Below, in pieces: positions 54,330-62,623 of a DNA stretch of 64,000 bases. The DNA is from Planomonospora parontospora (lineage in GTDB: Bacteria; Actinomycetota; Actinomycetes; Streptosporangiales; Streptosporangiaceae): positions 144,155 through 208,154 of the forward strand of contig BMQD01000004.1 of assembly GCA_014647935.1 (NCBI GenBank). Direction: 5' to 3'. Position 1 is the stretch's first letter, and each line of letters begins with the position of its first letter. The notes beneath the pieces are model-generated. The model was not told the origin of the DNA. It saw only the letters and a program-made list of their open reading frames with translations, and searched no databases. A program made the translations under genes and the position numbers.

Positions 54330-55532
54330 ATGTCCGCGACCACCAGGGATGAGCGACTGTCCGGCGGCGCGGCCGGGACCGGCGGGGGCGGGGCGGCCTC
54401 CCCGGCCGGACCGGCCGTACGGCCTCCCACCGGCCCGGAGAGCGGCACCGGCGCCCCGGACGCCATGCGGTACCGGCTCCCCACCCGGCGGGGCCGGCGG
54501 TCGCGCCGTGGCGCGCGGCCCACGATCGTGCTCGGCACCGGACGGCACGCCCGGCGGCTCGCCTCGGTCCTGCTCGACCACCCTGAGCACGGGCTGGCGC
54601 CCATCGGCTTCGTCGACGACGGGCCGGGAGCGGGACGTACGGCCGGGCAGGCGCCGGGCCGGCTACCGGGGCAGGCACCGGACCGGGCGCCCGGACAGGC
54701 GCCGGGGCAGGCGTCCGACCGGCCCGAGCGGTTCGCCGCGGCACTGCGGGAGCACCGCGTCCGCGCGGTGATCGTCGCCTCGGACCCCGCCCCCGGGGCG
54801 GACACCCCCGTGCTGGCCCGCATCGCCAGGGACTTCGGCTGCGAAGTCTTCCTCGCACCGGAACCGGGAGGCCTGCTCACCGACTTCCTGCCCCCGCACG
54901 GCCACGTCCGCGGCTTCCCACTGCTGCGGATGCACCCCGTCCCCCAGACGCGGCCGTCCTGGCCGCTGAAGCGGCTCCTCGATGTCGCCGTCGCCCTCAC
55001 CGGCCTGGTGGTCACCGCCCCGCTGCTCGCCCTGTGCGCCCTGGCGGTGCGCTGCGAGGGCGGGCCCGGCGTACTGTTCCGGCAGAGCCGGGTCGGGCTG
55101 GGCGGCCGCCGCTTCGAGATGCTCAAGCTGCGCACGTTCCACCCCCGCGATCCCCGCGAGTCCGAGACGCGCTGGAGCGTCGCCGGCGACGAGCGCGTCG
55201 GCCGGGTCGGCCGGCTGCTGCGCAGGACCTCACTGGACGAGCTGCCCCAGCTCTGGAACGTGCTGCGGGGCGACATGAGCATCGTCGGCCCCCGGCCCGA
55301 GCGCCCCTTCTTCGTCGACCAGTTCTCCCGCTCCCTGCCGCACTACGAGAGCCGCCACCGCGTCCCCGCCGGGATCACCGGGTGGGCGCAGGTCCACGGC
55401 CTGCGGGGGGACACCTCCATCGAGGACCGTGCCCGCTTTGACAACCACTACATCGACGGCTGGACCCTCCGGTCCGACATCAAGATCATCATCCGCACCT
55501 TCGCATCCGTGCTCCGGCCCAGTGGAGGTTAG
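54330..55532 (+). CDS. Polyprenyl glycosylphosphotransferase (priming sugar transferase)
   Basis: 400 residues, ATG behind GGAGG. A Rossmann-like N-terminal part (TIVLGTGRHARRLASVLLDH) with a Gly/Gln/Ala/Pro-rich insert (about 95-130, repeated GQAP) precedes a membrane helix (about 215-238) and the catalytic bacterial sugar transferase domain: GVLFRQSRVGLGGRRFEMLKLRTF, LRRTSLDELPQLWNVLRGDMSIVGPRPE. It moves a sugar-1-phosphate onto undecaprenyl phosphate to start repeat-unit synthesis. First gene of the exopolysaccharide operon. Confidence 0.93.
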   Translation: MSATTRDERLSGGAAGTGGGGAASPAGPAVRPPTGPESGTGAPDAMRYRLPTRRGRRSRRGARPTIVLGTGRHARRLASVLLDHPEHGLAPIGFVDDGPGAGRTAGQAPGRLPGQAPDRAPGQAPGQASDRPERFAAALREHRVRAVIVASDPAPGADTPVLARIARDFGCEVFLAPEPGGLLTDFLPPHGHVRGFPLLRMHPVPQTRPSWPLKRLLDVAVALTGLVVTAPLLALCALAVRCEGGPGVLFRQSRVGLGGRRFEMLKLRTFHPRDPRESETRWSVAGDERVGRVGRLLRRTSLDELPQLWNVLRGDMSIVGPRPERPFFVDQFSRSLPHYESRHRVPAGITGWAQVHGLRGDTSIEDRARFDNHYIDGWTLRSDIKIIIRTFASVLRPSGG

Positions 55533-57000
55533 GGAGGCGGACCCGCACGGCGCTCCCGGTCCGCACACCGCCCCCGGTCCGTACGGCGCCCCCGGTCCGC
55601 GCACCGCCGCGGCTCCGGTGCCGGGCGGCCCGGTGGGCGCGGTACGGCGTGCCGCCGGGATCGCGGTGGGGCGCGGGCCCGGCGTCCTCACCGCGGCGGT
55701 CGTGCTCTGCGTGTGCGTGCCCGACCGGCGCGACGACCTCGCCTCCGCCTTCCACGTGACGCCGGCCGACCTCGCGTCGGTCGTGCTGGTCGCGGCGGCG
55801 GCGGCGCGCCTCCTGGCCGGAGGGCGGCGGCTGCCGGTGCGCTTCCTGGTGCTCGTCCCGCCGGTGGTCGCCGTCTGCGCGGCCACCGTCGCGTCGCACG
55901 ACGTCCTGGCGAGCCTTCCCGGCCTGGCCCGCTACCTGCAGGTGTTCGTGCTGGTCCCGCTGGCCGTCGCCGTCGCCCTGCGGGACCGGGCGGACCTCCG
56001 GCTGACCGGCGGGGCGGTCGTCTGCGCCGCCCTGGTCCAGGGAGCGGTCGGCTGCCTGCAGGCCCTCACCGGCACCGGCGCCTCCTACGCGGGCGAGAAC
56101 GTCCGGGCGGTCGGCACCTTCGGCGCCCAGGACGTGATGGGCATGGCGACGGTCGTCAGCCACGGGCTGGTCGTCCTGCTCGGGTTCGGCCTGGCCCTGC
56201 GCGGACGGCCCCGGGCGGCGGCCCTCCTGGGCGCCGCGCTGCTGCTGCCGCCGCTGGTCCTGTCACTGAGCCGGGGCGCGTGGCTGGCGACGGCGTGCGC
56301 GGCGGTGGTCATGGCGGCGCTGTCCGGCCGCCGGACCGCGGCGGGCGCCGGGCTGCTCGCCGCGGCCGCCGCCCTGCTCGTCGCCGGTTCGGCGGTGGGA
56401 CCGGGGGGCCCGGCGGGACCGGCCGGAGCGGAGACGGTCGGGCGGCGGCTCACCTCGATCGGCTCGTCGGTCACGCAGCCGGACCGTTCGGTGAGCGACC
56501 GCTACGACCTGTGGCGGACCGCCGCGGGGATCTGGCGGGACCGTCCCCTCACCGGGGCGGGACCGCGGGGGTTCCCCGCCTTCCGCGACGCCCACGCGCC
56601 CCTCGGCCTGTCGGCGGGCAGCGACACCGCCGACCCGGTGAGCGGTTTCCGGCGGCAGCCGCTGCTGTCCCCGCACAACATGTACCTCCTCGTGCTGAGC
56701 GAGCAGGGCCTGGCCGGGATCGCGGCCTTCTGCCTGCTGCTGGGCTCCCTGGCGCTCTGGTCGGTCCGGCGCGTCCGCCGCACGGCCCACCCCTCCCGCT
56801 CCGGGCCGTTCCCCCCGGACCGGGCCCTGGGACTGGTCGTCGCGGGCTTCCTGACCTGGCAGCTCGTCGACTTCGCCTACTCCGACATCGGCGGCGCGCC
56901 GACGCTGGTCATGGCGGTGATGCTGGGCGCCACCCTCCGCTGGGCCTCCGCGGGCGCACCCGAAGGGCCCTCCCCGGTGAGCCCCGGGCGGTGCCGATGA
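55522..57000 (+). CDS. O-antigen ligase/polymerase-like (Wzy-type) membrane protein
   Basis: About 492 residues with ten or more helices and a long extracytoplasmic loop ending HNMYLLVLSEQGLAGIAAF, the Wzy/WaaL signature. LSLSRGAWLA sits at the start of a late helix. It would polymerise repeat units or ligate the chain. GTG at 55522 overlaps the previous gene by 11 bp and encodes a Pro/Gly/Ala-rich tail of about 35 residues; a later GTG could be the true start, as no ribosome site decides. Its stop overlaps the flippase start (ATGA). Confidence 0.85.
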   Translation: MEVREADPHGAPGPHTAPGPYGAPGPRTAAAPVPGGPVGAVRRAAGIAVGRGPGVLTAAVVLCVCVPDRRDDLASAFHVTPADLASVVLVAAAAARLLAGGRRLPVRFLVLVPPVVAVCAATVASHDVLASLPGLARYLQVFVLVPLAVAVALRDRADLRLTGGAVVCAALVQGAVGCLQALTGTGASYAGENVRAVGTFGAQDVMGMATVVSHGLVVLLGFGLALRGRPRAAALLGAALLLPPLVLSLSRGAWLATACAAVVMAALSGRRTAAGAGLLAAAAALLVAGSAVGPGGPAGPAGAETVGRRLTSIGSSVTQPDRSVSDRYDLWRTAAGIWRDRPLTGAGPRGFPAFRDAHAPLGLSAGSDTADPVSGFRRQPLLSPHNMYLLVLSEQGLAGIAAFCLLLGSLALWSVRRVRRTAHPSRSGPFPPDRALGLVVAGFLTWQLVDFAYSDIGGAPTLVMAVMLGATLRWASAGAPEGPSPVSPGRCR

Positions 57001-58565
57001 CCCTGACGGCCCGGCCGAGCCGGCCGCCCCGGACGACGGGCGGCTCCCCGCTCCTGCGCGCCGCCTCCGTCACGGCGGCGCTCGTCGCGCTCGGCTCCCT
57101 CCTCGGGTTCACCCGCGACCTCCTCCTCGCCCGCCTCTTCGGCGCGACCCACCGCACGGACGCCTTCCTGCTGGCGTGGACCGTGCCGGAGACGGCGGCG
57201 CCGCTGCTCATCGAGGGCGCGATGGCGTTCCTGCTGGTCCCGCTCTTCAGCCGGGCCGTGGAGCGGCGCGAGGACATCCGCCGGGTGGTCTCCGCCACGC
57301 TGCCGCACGTCCTCGCCGCACTCGTCGCGGTGACCGCCGCCACCTTCCTCGGGGCGCCGCTGCTCGTCGAGGTGCTGGCCCCCGGCTTCGCCGACCCGCA
57401 CCTGGCCGTGCGGTGCACGCGGATCGTCTCGGTCACGGTGCTGCTGTTCGGGCTGGCGGGGTACCTGAGCGCGGCCCTGCGCGCGCACCAGGTGTTCGGC
57501 CCGCCGGCGGCGATCCACGTCGCCTACAACGTGGGAATCATCGCGTGCCTCGCCGCCTTCCACGACCGGCTGGGGGTGACCGCCGCGGCGCTCGGGGTGG
57601 CGCTCGGCGGCCTGCTCATGGTGGCCGTGCAGGCGCCCGCCTTCCTGCGGCACGTCGGGCCGCCCCGCGGGCCGTCCGCCGCGGCGCTGGTCTCCCTGGG
57701 CGCGTTCGCGCCGATCGCCGCCTTCACCCTGCTGCGCCAGGGCCAGGTCTACGTGGAGAGGTTCCTCGCCTCCTCGCTCCCGGCGGGCTCCATCTCGCAC
57801 CTGAACTACGCGCAGAAGATCGCCCAGGTGCCGATGGTGCTCTCGCTCATCGTCGTCACGGTCTCGTTCCCCGCGCTCGTGCGCTCCGTCACCGCCGGGG
57901 ACCTGCCCGCAGCCCGCCGCCGGATCACCGGCGACCTCGGGCTGTCGGGCACGATCGTGCTGGCCGCCTCCGCCTTCCTCGTCGCGTTCTCCCCGGAGAT
58001 CGTCGCGCTCCTGCTGGAGCAGGGCGAGTTCACCGGGGCGGACACGGAGGCGACCGCGCAGATCATGCGCGTCTACTCGCTGGGGCTGCTCGGCCAGACG
58101 GTCGTCGGGGCCGCCTCCCGGGTGTTCTTCTGCTTCGGACGCCCGTCCTGGTACCCCGTGGCCGCCATGGCCGCGGGCCTGGCCGCCACCGCCGTCCTGG
58201 CCGTCCTGGCCGTCACCGCCGCGCCCGCCCGGGAGACCGCGGGGATCGCCGCGGCCAACGCGGCGGGCATCACGCTCACCGCGGCGGCGCTCCTCCTGGG
58301 TCTGCGCAACTCGGAGACGGCCCTGCCGGCGCGGGCCGTCGCGGCGGCCCTCGGCCGGCCCGTCCTCGCCGCCGCGGCGGCGGGCGCCGCCGGGCTGCTC
58401 CTGCGGCCCCTCCTCGGCGGCCTGCCGGCCCTCGCCGCCCTGGCCCTCGGCGCGGCCGCGGTCGCGCTCGTGTTCACCGTCGTAGCAGCACTCACCGGAT
58501 CCAAGGAGATCACGCGAATGATCGGCTCCATGCTCGGCTCCATGCCGGGAACGAGGCGGACGTGA
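56997..58565 (+). CDS. MurJ/MVIN-like lipid-linked oligosaccharide flippase
   Basis: 522 residues with about fourteen helices. Family blocks: LGSLLGFTRDLLLARLFGATHRTDAFLLAWTVPE, LLRQGQVYVERFLASSL and YSLGLLGQTVVGAASRVFFCFGRPSWYPV. It would flip the undecaprenyl-linked repeat unit outward, a Wzx role, given its place between the ligase and the deacetylase. A housekeeping lipid II flippase is less likely because it lies in a glycan operon. ATGA overlap upstream and GTGA overlap downstream. Confidence 0.9.
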   Translation: MTLTARPSRPPRTTGGSPLLRAASVTAALVALGSLLGFTRDLLLARLFGATHRTDAFLLAWTVPETAAPLLIEGAMAFLLVPLFSRAVERREDIRRVVSATLPHVLAALVAVTAATFLGAPLLVEVLAPGFADPHLAVRCTRIVSVTVLLFGLAGYLSAALRAHQVFGPPAAIHVAYNVGIIACLAAFHDRLGVTAAALGVALGGLLMVAVQAPAFLRHVGPPRGPSAAALVSLGAFAPIAAFTLLRQGQVYVERFLASSLPAGSISHLNYAQKIAQVPMVLSLIVVTVSFPALVRSVTAGDLPAARRRITGDLGLSGTIVLAASAFLVAFSPEIVALLLEQGEFTGADTEATAQIMRVYSLGLLGQTVVGAASRVFFCFGRPSWYPVAAMAAGLAATAVLAVLAVTAAPARETAGIAAANAAGITLTAAALLLGLRNSETALPARAVAAALGRPVLAAAAAGAAGLLLRPLLGGLPALAALALGAAAVALVFTVVAALTGSKEITRMIGSMLGSMPGTRRT

Positions 58566-59278
58566 CCGGCAGAGCGGCCATGCCGTACATCCTGATGTAC
58601 CACTCGGTGGACGGGTACGACAGCGACCCGCTGCTCGTCACCGTCTCCCCGCGGCGGTTCGCCGGCCAGATGGACTGGCTCCGGCGGCGCGGCCTGCGCG
58701 GGGTCTCGGTGCGGGAGCTGCTGGTCGCCGAGGCGTCCGGCCAGGCCGGCCGGATGGTCGGGCTGACCTTCGACGACGGGTACGCCGACTTCGCGTCCGA
58801 GGCGGTCCCCGTCCTGCTGCGGCACGGCTTCACCGCGACCGTGTTCGCGGTCGCCGGGCTGCTCGGCGGGCACAACGCGTGGGACCGGGACTGCCCGCGC
58901 AAGACGCTGATGACCGCGGCGGACCTGCGCCGGGTGGCCGGCGCGGGCATGGAGGTCGCCTCGCACTCCGTCCACCACGTGTCCCTGACCGGCGCCTCCG
59001 ACGCCGAGCTGGAGATGGAGCTCAAGGAGAGCCGGGCGGTCCTGGAGGACGTGCTCGACCGCGAGATCACCGGGTTCGCCTATCCCTACGGCCACGCGGG
59101 CGCCCGGGAGGTGGACGCGGTCCGCTCGGCCGGCTACTCCTACGCCTGCGCCGTCCGGCCCTCCGAGTTCAGCGGGCGGCACGCGCTCGCGCGGACCTAC
59201 GCCGGCGACCGCGACGGGCCGCTGCGGCTGCGCGCCAAGCACCTCCGCCACGGCCTGCGCTGGGGGTGGAACCGATGA
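58562..59278 (+). CDS. Polysaccharide deacetylase (NodB/CE4 family)
   Basis: 238 residues. The CE4 motifs are TFDDGYADF (catalytic Asp and metal Asp) and SHSVHHVSLT (metal His pair), with FAYPYGHAG as a late motif. It would remove N-acetyl groups from GlcNAc-type residues of the exported glycan. There is no signal peptide, so it acts in the cytosol or needs a non-classical route. GTG at 58562 overlaps the flippase stop; ATG at 58580 is an alternative start. Confidence 0.92.
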   Translation: MTGRAAMPYILMYHSVDGYDSDPLLVTVSPRRFAGQMDWLRRRGLRGVSVRELLVAEASGQAGRMVGLTFDDGYADFASEAVPVLLRHGFTATVFAVAGLLGGHNAWDRDCPRKTLMTAADLRRVAGAGMEVASHSVHHVSLTGASDAELEMELKESRAVLEDVLDREITGFAYPYGHAGAREVDAVRSAGYSYACAVRPSEFSGRHALARTYAGDRDGPLRLRAKHLRHGLRWGWNR

Positions 59279-60513
59279 GGGGAGGGCAGCGGACGAGGGT
59301 CCTGCACGTCATCACCGGCCTGGCCACCGGAGGGGCCGAGCAGCAGCTGCGGACCCTGCTGCCGCACCTGGACGCCGAGTGCGAGGTCGTCGCGCTGACC
59401 AACCCCGGGGCCGTCGCCGAGGCCGTCGCCGACACCGGCGTGCCCGTGCACTGCCTGGGCATGCGGGGCAACCGCGACCTGCGCGCCGTACGGCGGCTGG
59501 CCCGGCTGATGCGGGCCGGGCGCTACGACGTGGTGCACACGCACCTGTACCGGGCCTGCGTGTACGGGCGGCTGGCGGCGCGCCTGGCGGACGTGCCCGC
59601 AATCGTCTCGACCGAGCACTCCCTGGGCGAGGACCGGGTCGAGGGGCGCCGCGCGACCCGGGGGGTGCGCGCGCTGTACCGGATCAGCGAGGCGCTCGGC
59701 GACGTGACCGTCGCCGTCTCCGGGACCGTGGCCGACCGGCTCGCCCGGTGGGGGGTGCCGCGCTCCCGGATCGAGGTGATCCCCAACGGGATCGACAGCC
59801 AGGCCTTCCACTACGACCCCTACCTCAGGCACGAGGCGCGGGCCCGCCTGGGCATCCCGCCGGACGCGCACGTCGTGGGCGGCGTGGGGCGGCTGGAGCC
59901 CGGCAAGCGCTTCGACGTCCTGCTGGAGGCCCTGGCGGGCCTGGACGGGAGCGTCCTGCTGCTGGTCGGCGAGGGGTCCGCCCGCGGGGCGCTCACCGAG
60001 CGCGCCCGCGCGCTGGGGATCGCGGAGCGGGTGGTGTTCACCGGCGAGTCGACGGAGGTGCCCGCGCTGCTGTCGGCCATGGACGTGCTCGCCGCCCCGT
60101 CGGTGGAGGAGACGTTCGGGCTGGCCGCCGTCGAGGGCCTGGCGGCGGGGCTGCCCGTCCTCTACTCCGTCTGCCCCGCCCTGGAGGAGCTGCCGCCGGA
60201 CGCCGCCCCCGGGGCGCGGCGCGTGCCCCCCGACCCCCGCCGCCTCCGCGCCAGGCTGCGCACGCTGGCCGCCGCGGGACCGGTACGGCTGCCGCCGCCG
60301 CGCGCCGTCTCCCACTACGACATCCGGCGGCACGCCGCGCGGACCGAGGCGCTGTACGAGCGCCTCCTCGAAGACGTCTCCCACTACGACGCCCGGCGGC
60401 ACGCCGCGCGGGCCGAGGCGCTGTACGAGCGCGTCCTGGAGGACGTCCCCTCCGCCGTGCCGGCCGGGGCGCTTCCCGCCACGATGTACGACGCCCGCAA
60501 GGAGTACCGTTGA
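59275..60513 (+). CDS. GT4 family glycosyltransferase with tandem C-terminal repeat
   Basis: 412 residues, GT-B fold: VLHVITGLATGGAEQQL at the N-terminus, DVVHTHLYRA, VIPNGID, GGVGRLEPGKRFDVLL and the nucleotide-sugar motif PSVEETFGLAAVEGLAAGLP. ATG overlaps the deacetylase stop. Residues about 345-390 are two 23-residue copies beginning VSHYD and holding RRHAAR, from a 69-bp duplication. The last codon and TGA fall in the TTGAC at the edge of TnpB element 2, so the C-terminus may have been altered by that insertion. Confidence 0.92.
   Translation: MRGGQRTRVLHVITGLATGGAEQQLRTLLPHLDAECEVVALTNPGAVAEAVADTGVPVHCLGMRGNRDLRAVRRLARLMRAGRYDVVHTHLYRACVYGRLAARLADVPAIVSTEHSLGEDRVEGRRATRGVRALYRISEALGDVTVAVSGTVADRLARWGVPRSRIEVIPNGIDSQAFHYDPYLRHEARARLGIPPDAHVVGGVGRLEPGKRFDVLLEALAGLDGSVLLLVGEGSARGALTERARALGIAERVVFTGESTEVPALLSAMDVLAAPSVEETFGLAAVEGLAAGLPVLYSVCPALEELPPDAAPGARRVPPDPRRLRARLRTLAAAGPVRLPPPRAVSHYDIRRHAARTEALYERLLEDVSHYDARRHAARAEALYERVLEDVPSAVPAGALPATMYDARKEYR
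60307..60444 (+). repeat. 69-bp in-frame tandem duplication
   Basis: 60307-60375 and 60376-60444 are direct copies with few substitutions, each encoding 23 residues of the glycosyltransferase C-terminus. The divergence between copies is small, so the duplication is recent. Confidence 0.92.
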
Positions 60514-60514
60514 C

Positions 60515-60605
60515 TCTTTCCCCACGGCTAAAGCCGAGGGATTCCACCCCTCGCGGGTTGGGTTTCCTGCTTCACAGCCGACCGCACCCGGGAAGACCCG
60601 GGGTG
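60515..60605 (-). ncRNA. Candidate omega RNA 3' segment, element 2
   Basis: Minus-strand transcript has two stem-loops before the GTCAA end: CACCCGGG / CCCGGGGTG (60585-60605, one bulge) and CGGCT-AA-AGCCG with extension (60520-60541). The second contains the terminal stop codon of the tnpB frame. The arrangement equals that of element 1, including a GGGATTCC motif next to the inner hairpin on the plus strand. The guide would be read from the minus strand beyond 60510, inside the GT4 gene. Confidence 0.5.
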
Positions 60606-61733
60606 TCTCACGTCAGCTCCACAGGCGGACACGGCAAGACCTGCCGCCAGGATGTTCTTCGCGGCGTTGACGTCCCGGTCATGCCGGGTGCCGCAACCCG
60701 GGCACGTCCAGTGCCGGGTGTTGAGCGAGAGCGCGGCGAGCAGGTGCCCGCACGCGCTGCATGTCTTGCTGGAGGGGTACTAGCGATCGATCACGATCAG
60801 GTGGCGGCCGTACCGGGTTGTCTTGTACTCCAGCAGGCGGCGGAACTCGCCCCACCCGCAGTCGGAGATGGCCCGGGCCAGGGACCGGTTGCGGACCATG
60901 TTCTCCACGGCCAGGTCTTCGATCACGATCACGTCGTGGTCGCGGACCAGTCGTGTGCTGGTCTTGTGAAGGAAATCCCGGCGGGCGTCGCGGACCTTGC
61001 GGTGTGCCCGTGCGACCTTGGCCCTGGCTTTGGTCCGGTTCGCGCTGCCGCGCTGTTTGCGGGCCATGCGCCGCTGGTAGCGGGCCAGGTTGCGGGCCCT
61101 GCGCTCCAGGTGACGCGGGTTGGCGATCTTCTCGCCGTCGCTGGTGACGGCGAAGTCCTTCACCCCGAGGTCCATGCCGACCGCGGTCCCGGTCGCCGGG
61201 GCCTGCTCGGGGTCGGGCACGTCCACGGCAAGGGAGACGTACCAGCGCCCGTCCGGGTCGCGGGAGACCGTCACGGTGGAGGGGTCGATCGTGGCCGGGT
61301 CCACGTCCGGCCACGACCACACCAGTTTCAGCGGTGCGTCCGTCTTCGCCAGCCACAGGCGGCCATCGCGCCAACGGAACCCGCTGCGGGTGTACTCGGC
61401 GCTCTGACGACCGGTCCGGGACTTGAAGCGGGGGTAGCGGGCGCGCCCCTCGAAGAAGTTGACGAACGCCCGCTGCTGGGTGCGCAGCACCTGTTGCAGC
61501 GGGACCGAGGACACCTCGTTCAGCCAGGCGAACTGTTCGGTGCGTTTGAGCTGGGTGAGGAAGGCGTTGGCCTGCGGCACGTTCGTGGGTTCCCGCTCGG
61601 CGTGCCAGCGGCGGTGCCGCCAGGCGAGGGTCTGGTTCCACACCACGCGCACACAGCCGAACGTGCGGCTGAGCATCGCCGCCTGTCCGGGGGTCGGGTA
61701 GGCCCGACACCTGTACGCCGTCCTCACACCCAA
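60528..61733 (-). pseudogene. tnpB: tnpB with one in-frame amber codon (TGG to TAG)
   Basis: The frame starting TTG at 61733 (or GTG 61727) runs 317 codons, stops at TAG (60780-60782), then continues in the same frame for 83 codons to a second TAG at 60528. Before the stop: RuvC-I GMDLGVKDFAV, RuvC-II VIVIEDLAV. After it: YPSSKTCSACG and CPGCG zinc ribbon, then RuvC-III HDRDVNAAKN. TnpB proteins have Trp at the broken position (DRW-YPSSK), so a single G-to-A change made the stop. The product lacks the zinc ribbon and third catalytic Asp and would be inactive as nuclease unless the stop is read through. Confidence 0.9.
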
Positions 61734-61828
61734 AATCTAAGCAGGGACCGGCGTTCCTGCTTAACGTCATTCCGCCTCAGCGACGGACTGACGTCCCCGG
61801 TGCCGCTACGCGGCCGGTTCGCTTTCCT

Positions 61829-61849
61829 CCTCGGGGCTGAAGCCCGAGG
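61829..61849. other. Left-end hairpin of TnpB element 2
   Basis: CCTCGGG and CCCGAGG arms enclose a CTGAAG core, preceded by TTTCCTCC and followed by TTTCC. It matches the position and layout of the hairpin at 37189 in element 1. It ends 21 bp before the start of the Wzz-like gene, so it lies in that gene's leader. Confidence 0.6.
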
Positions 61850-61870
61850 TTTCCAGCGAGAGGACATCCG

Positions 61871-62623
61871 ATGAGAGATCCGGCGCCGGCCCGGACCGGC
61901 CTGCTGCGACGCTGGTGGCCGCTGGGGGCGGCCGTGCTCGTGGGAACCCTGGCGGGCCTGGCCTTCTCCCTGGTCAGGGAGCCGGTCTACACCGCCGACG
62001 CGTACGTGGTCGCGGTCCCCGCCGACCGGAGCGACACCGCCCGGGCGGTGGACTTCGCGCAGACCTACGCCCGCGTCGCCACCCAGCCGGAGATCCTCGC
62101 CCTCGCCCTGGACGACGCCTCCCCGCCTCCCGTTCCGGACCCCGCTCTCCTCCCCCGGGGGACCTCCCCGGACACCGGTGTCCCGGGGGCCTCCGTCCCG
62201 GAGGCCTCCGTCGAGCGGCTGCGGCGCGCGGTGCAGGCGTCGGCCTCGCCCGACGCCCCCCTGGTCGGGCTGAGCGCCTCCGCGCCCGGTCCTCGGCAGG
62301 CCGCGGACCGGGCCAACGCCGTGGCGACCGCCCTGATCACGTATGCGAACTACCAGGCGGTCAACACCCGCGTCCGCCTCGTCCGCTTCACCAAGGCCCT
62401 CCCGCCCGCCTCCCCCTCGTCTCCGCCGCCCGCGGTCGGCGCCGCGCTCGGCGCGACCGGTGGCGTCCTGGTCGGCGCCCTCGTCTGCCTCACGGTCCCG
62501 GTCCGGTCCTCGGCCTCCTGCGGCCGGCTCCGTACGGCCCCGGCCCGGCCCGCCACGCGGAAGGTGACGGTGCGGGTGCGACCGGCCGAGCGCGAGGCGG
62601 CCCTGGGGGAGGTCCGGGCATGA
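61871..62623 (+). CDS. Wzz-like polysaccharide chain-length / co-polymerase protein
   Basis: 250 residues, ATG behind GAGAGGA. Helix 1 (about 14-36), an extracytoplasmic part of about 150 residues starting VYTADAYVVAVPADRSDTARAVDFAQTYARVATQP, and helix 2 (about 196-216), then a basic tail. This is the Wzz/GumC layout without the tyrosine-kinase domain. It would set glycan length with the polymerase at 55522. The TnpB element now separates it from the upstream operon, so it may depend on a promoter within or after the element. Confidence 0.82.
   Translation: MRDPAPARTGLLRRWWPLGAAVLVGTLAGLAFSLVREPVYTADAYVVAVPADRSDTARAVDFAQTYARVATQPEILALALDDASPPPVPDPALLPRGTSPDTGVPGASVPEASVERLRRAVQASASPDAPLVGLSASAPGPRQAADRANAVATALITYANYQAVNTRVRLVRFTKALPPASPSSPPPAVGAALGATGGVLVGALVCLTVPVRSSASCGRLRTAPARPATRKVTVRVRPAEREAALGEVRA

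Larger units (their letters stand above)
60510..61849 (-). mobile_element. IS200/IS605-like TnpB element 2, inserted in glycan operon
   Basis: Same plan as the element at 35733: TTGAC at 60510-60514, two hairpins, a minus-strand tnpB and a terminal hairpin preceded by TTTCCTCC at 61821-61849. It separates the GT4 gene from the Wzz-like gene of one operon. No tnpA. The tnpB reading frame is interrupted by one amber codon. Boundaries are inferred by comparison with element 1. Confidence 0.75.

Noticed and set aside
54065-54352. A possible 95-residue gene upstream of the exopolysaccharide operon.
   Set aside because: No ribosome site, no domain, overlaps the start of the priming transferase in another frame, and the region has promoter-like composition.
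60679-61770. A second minus-strand frame across TnpB element 2.
   Set aside because: It is an out-of-frame shadow; the real frame shows RuvC motifs on both sides of the amber codon.
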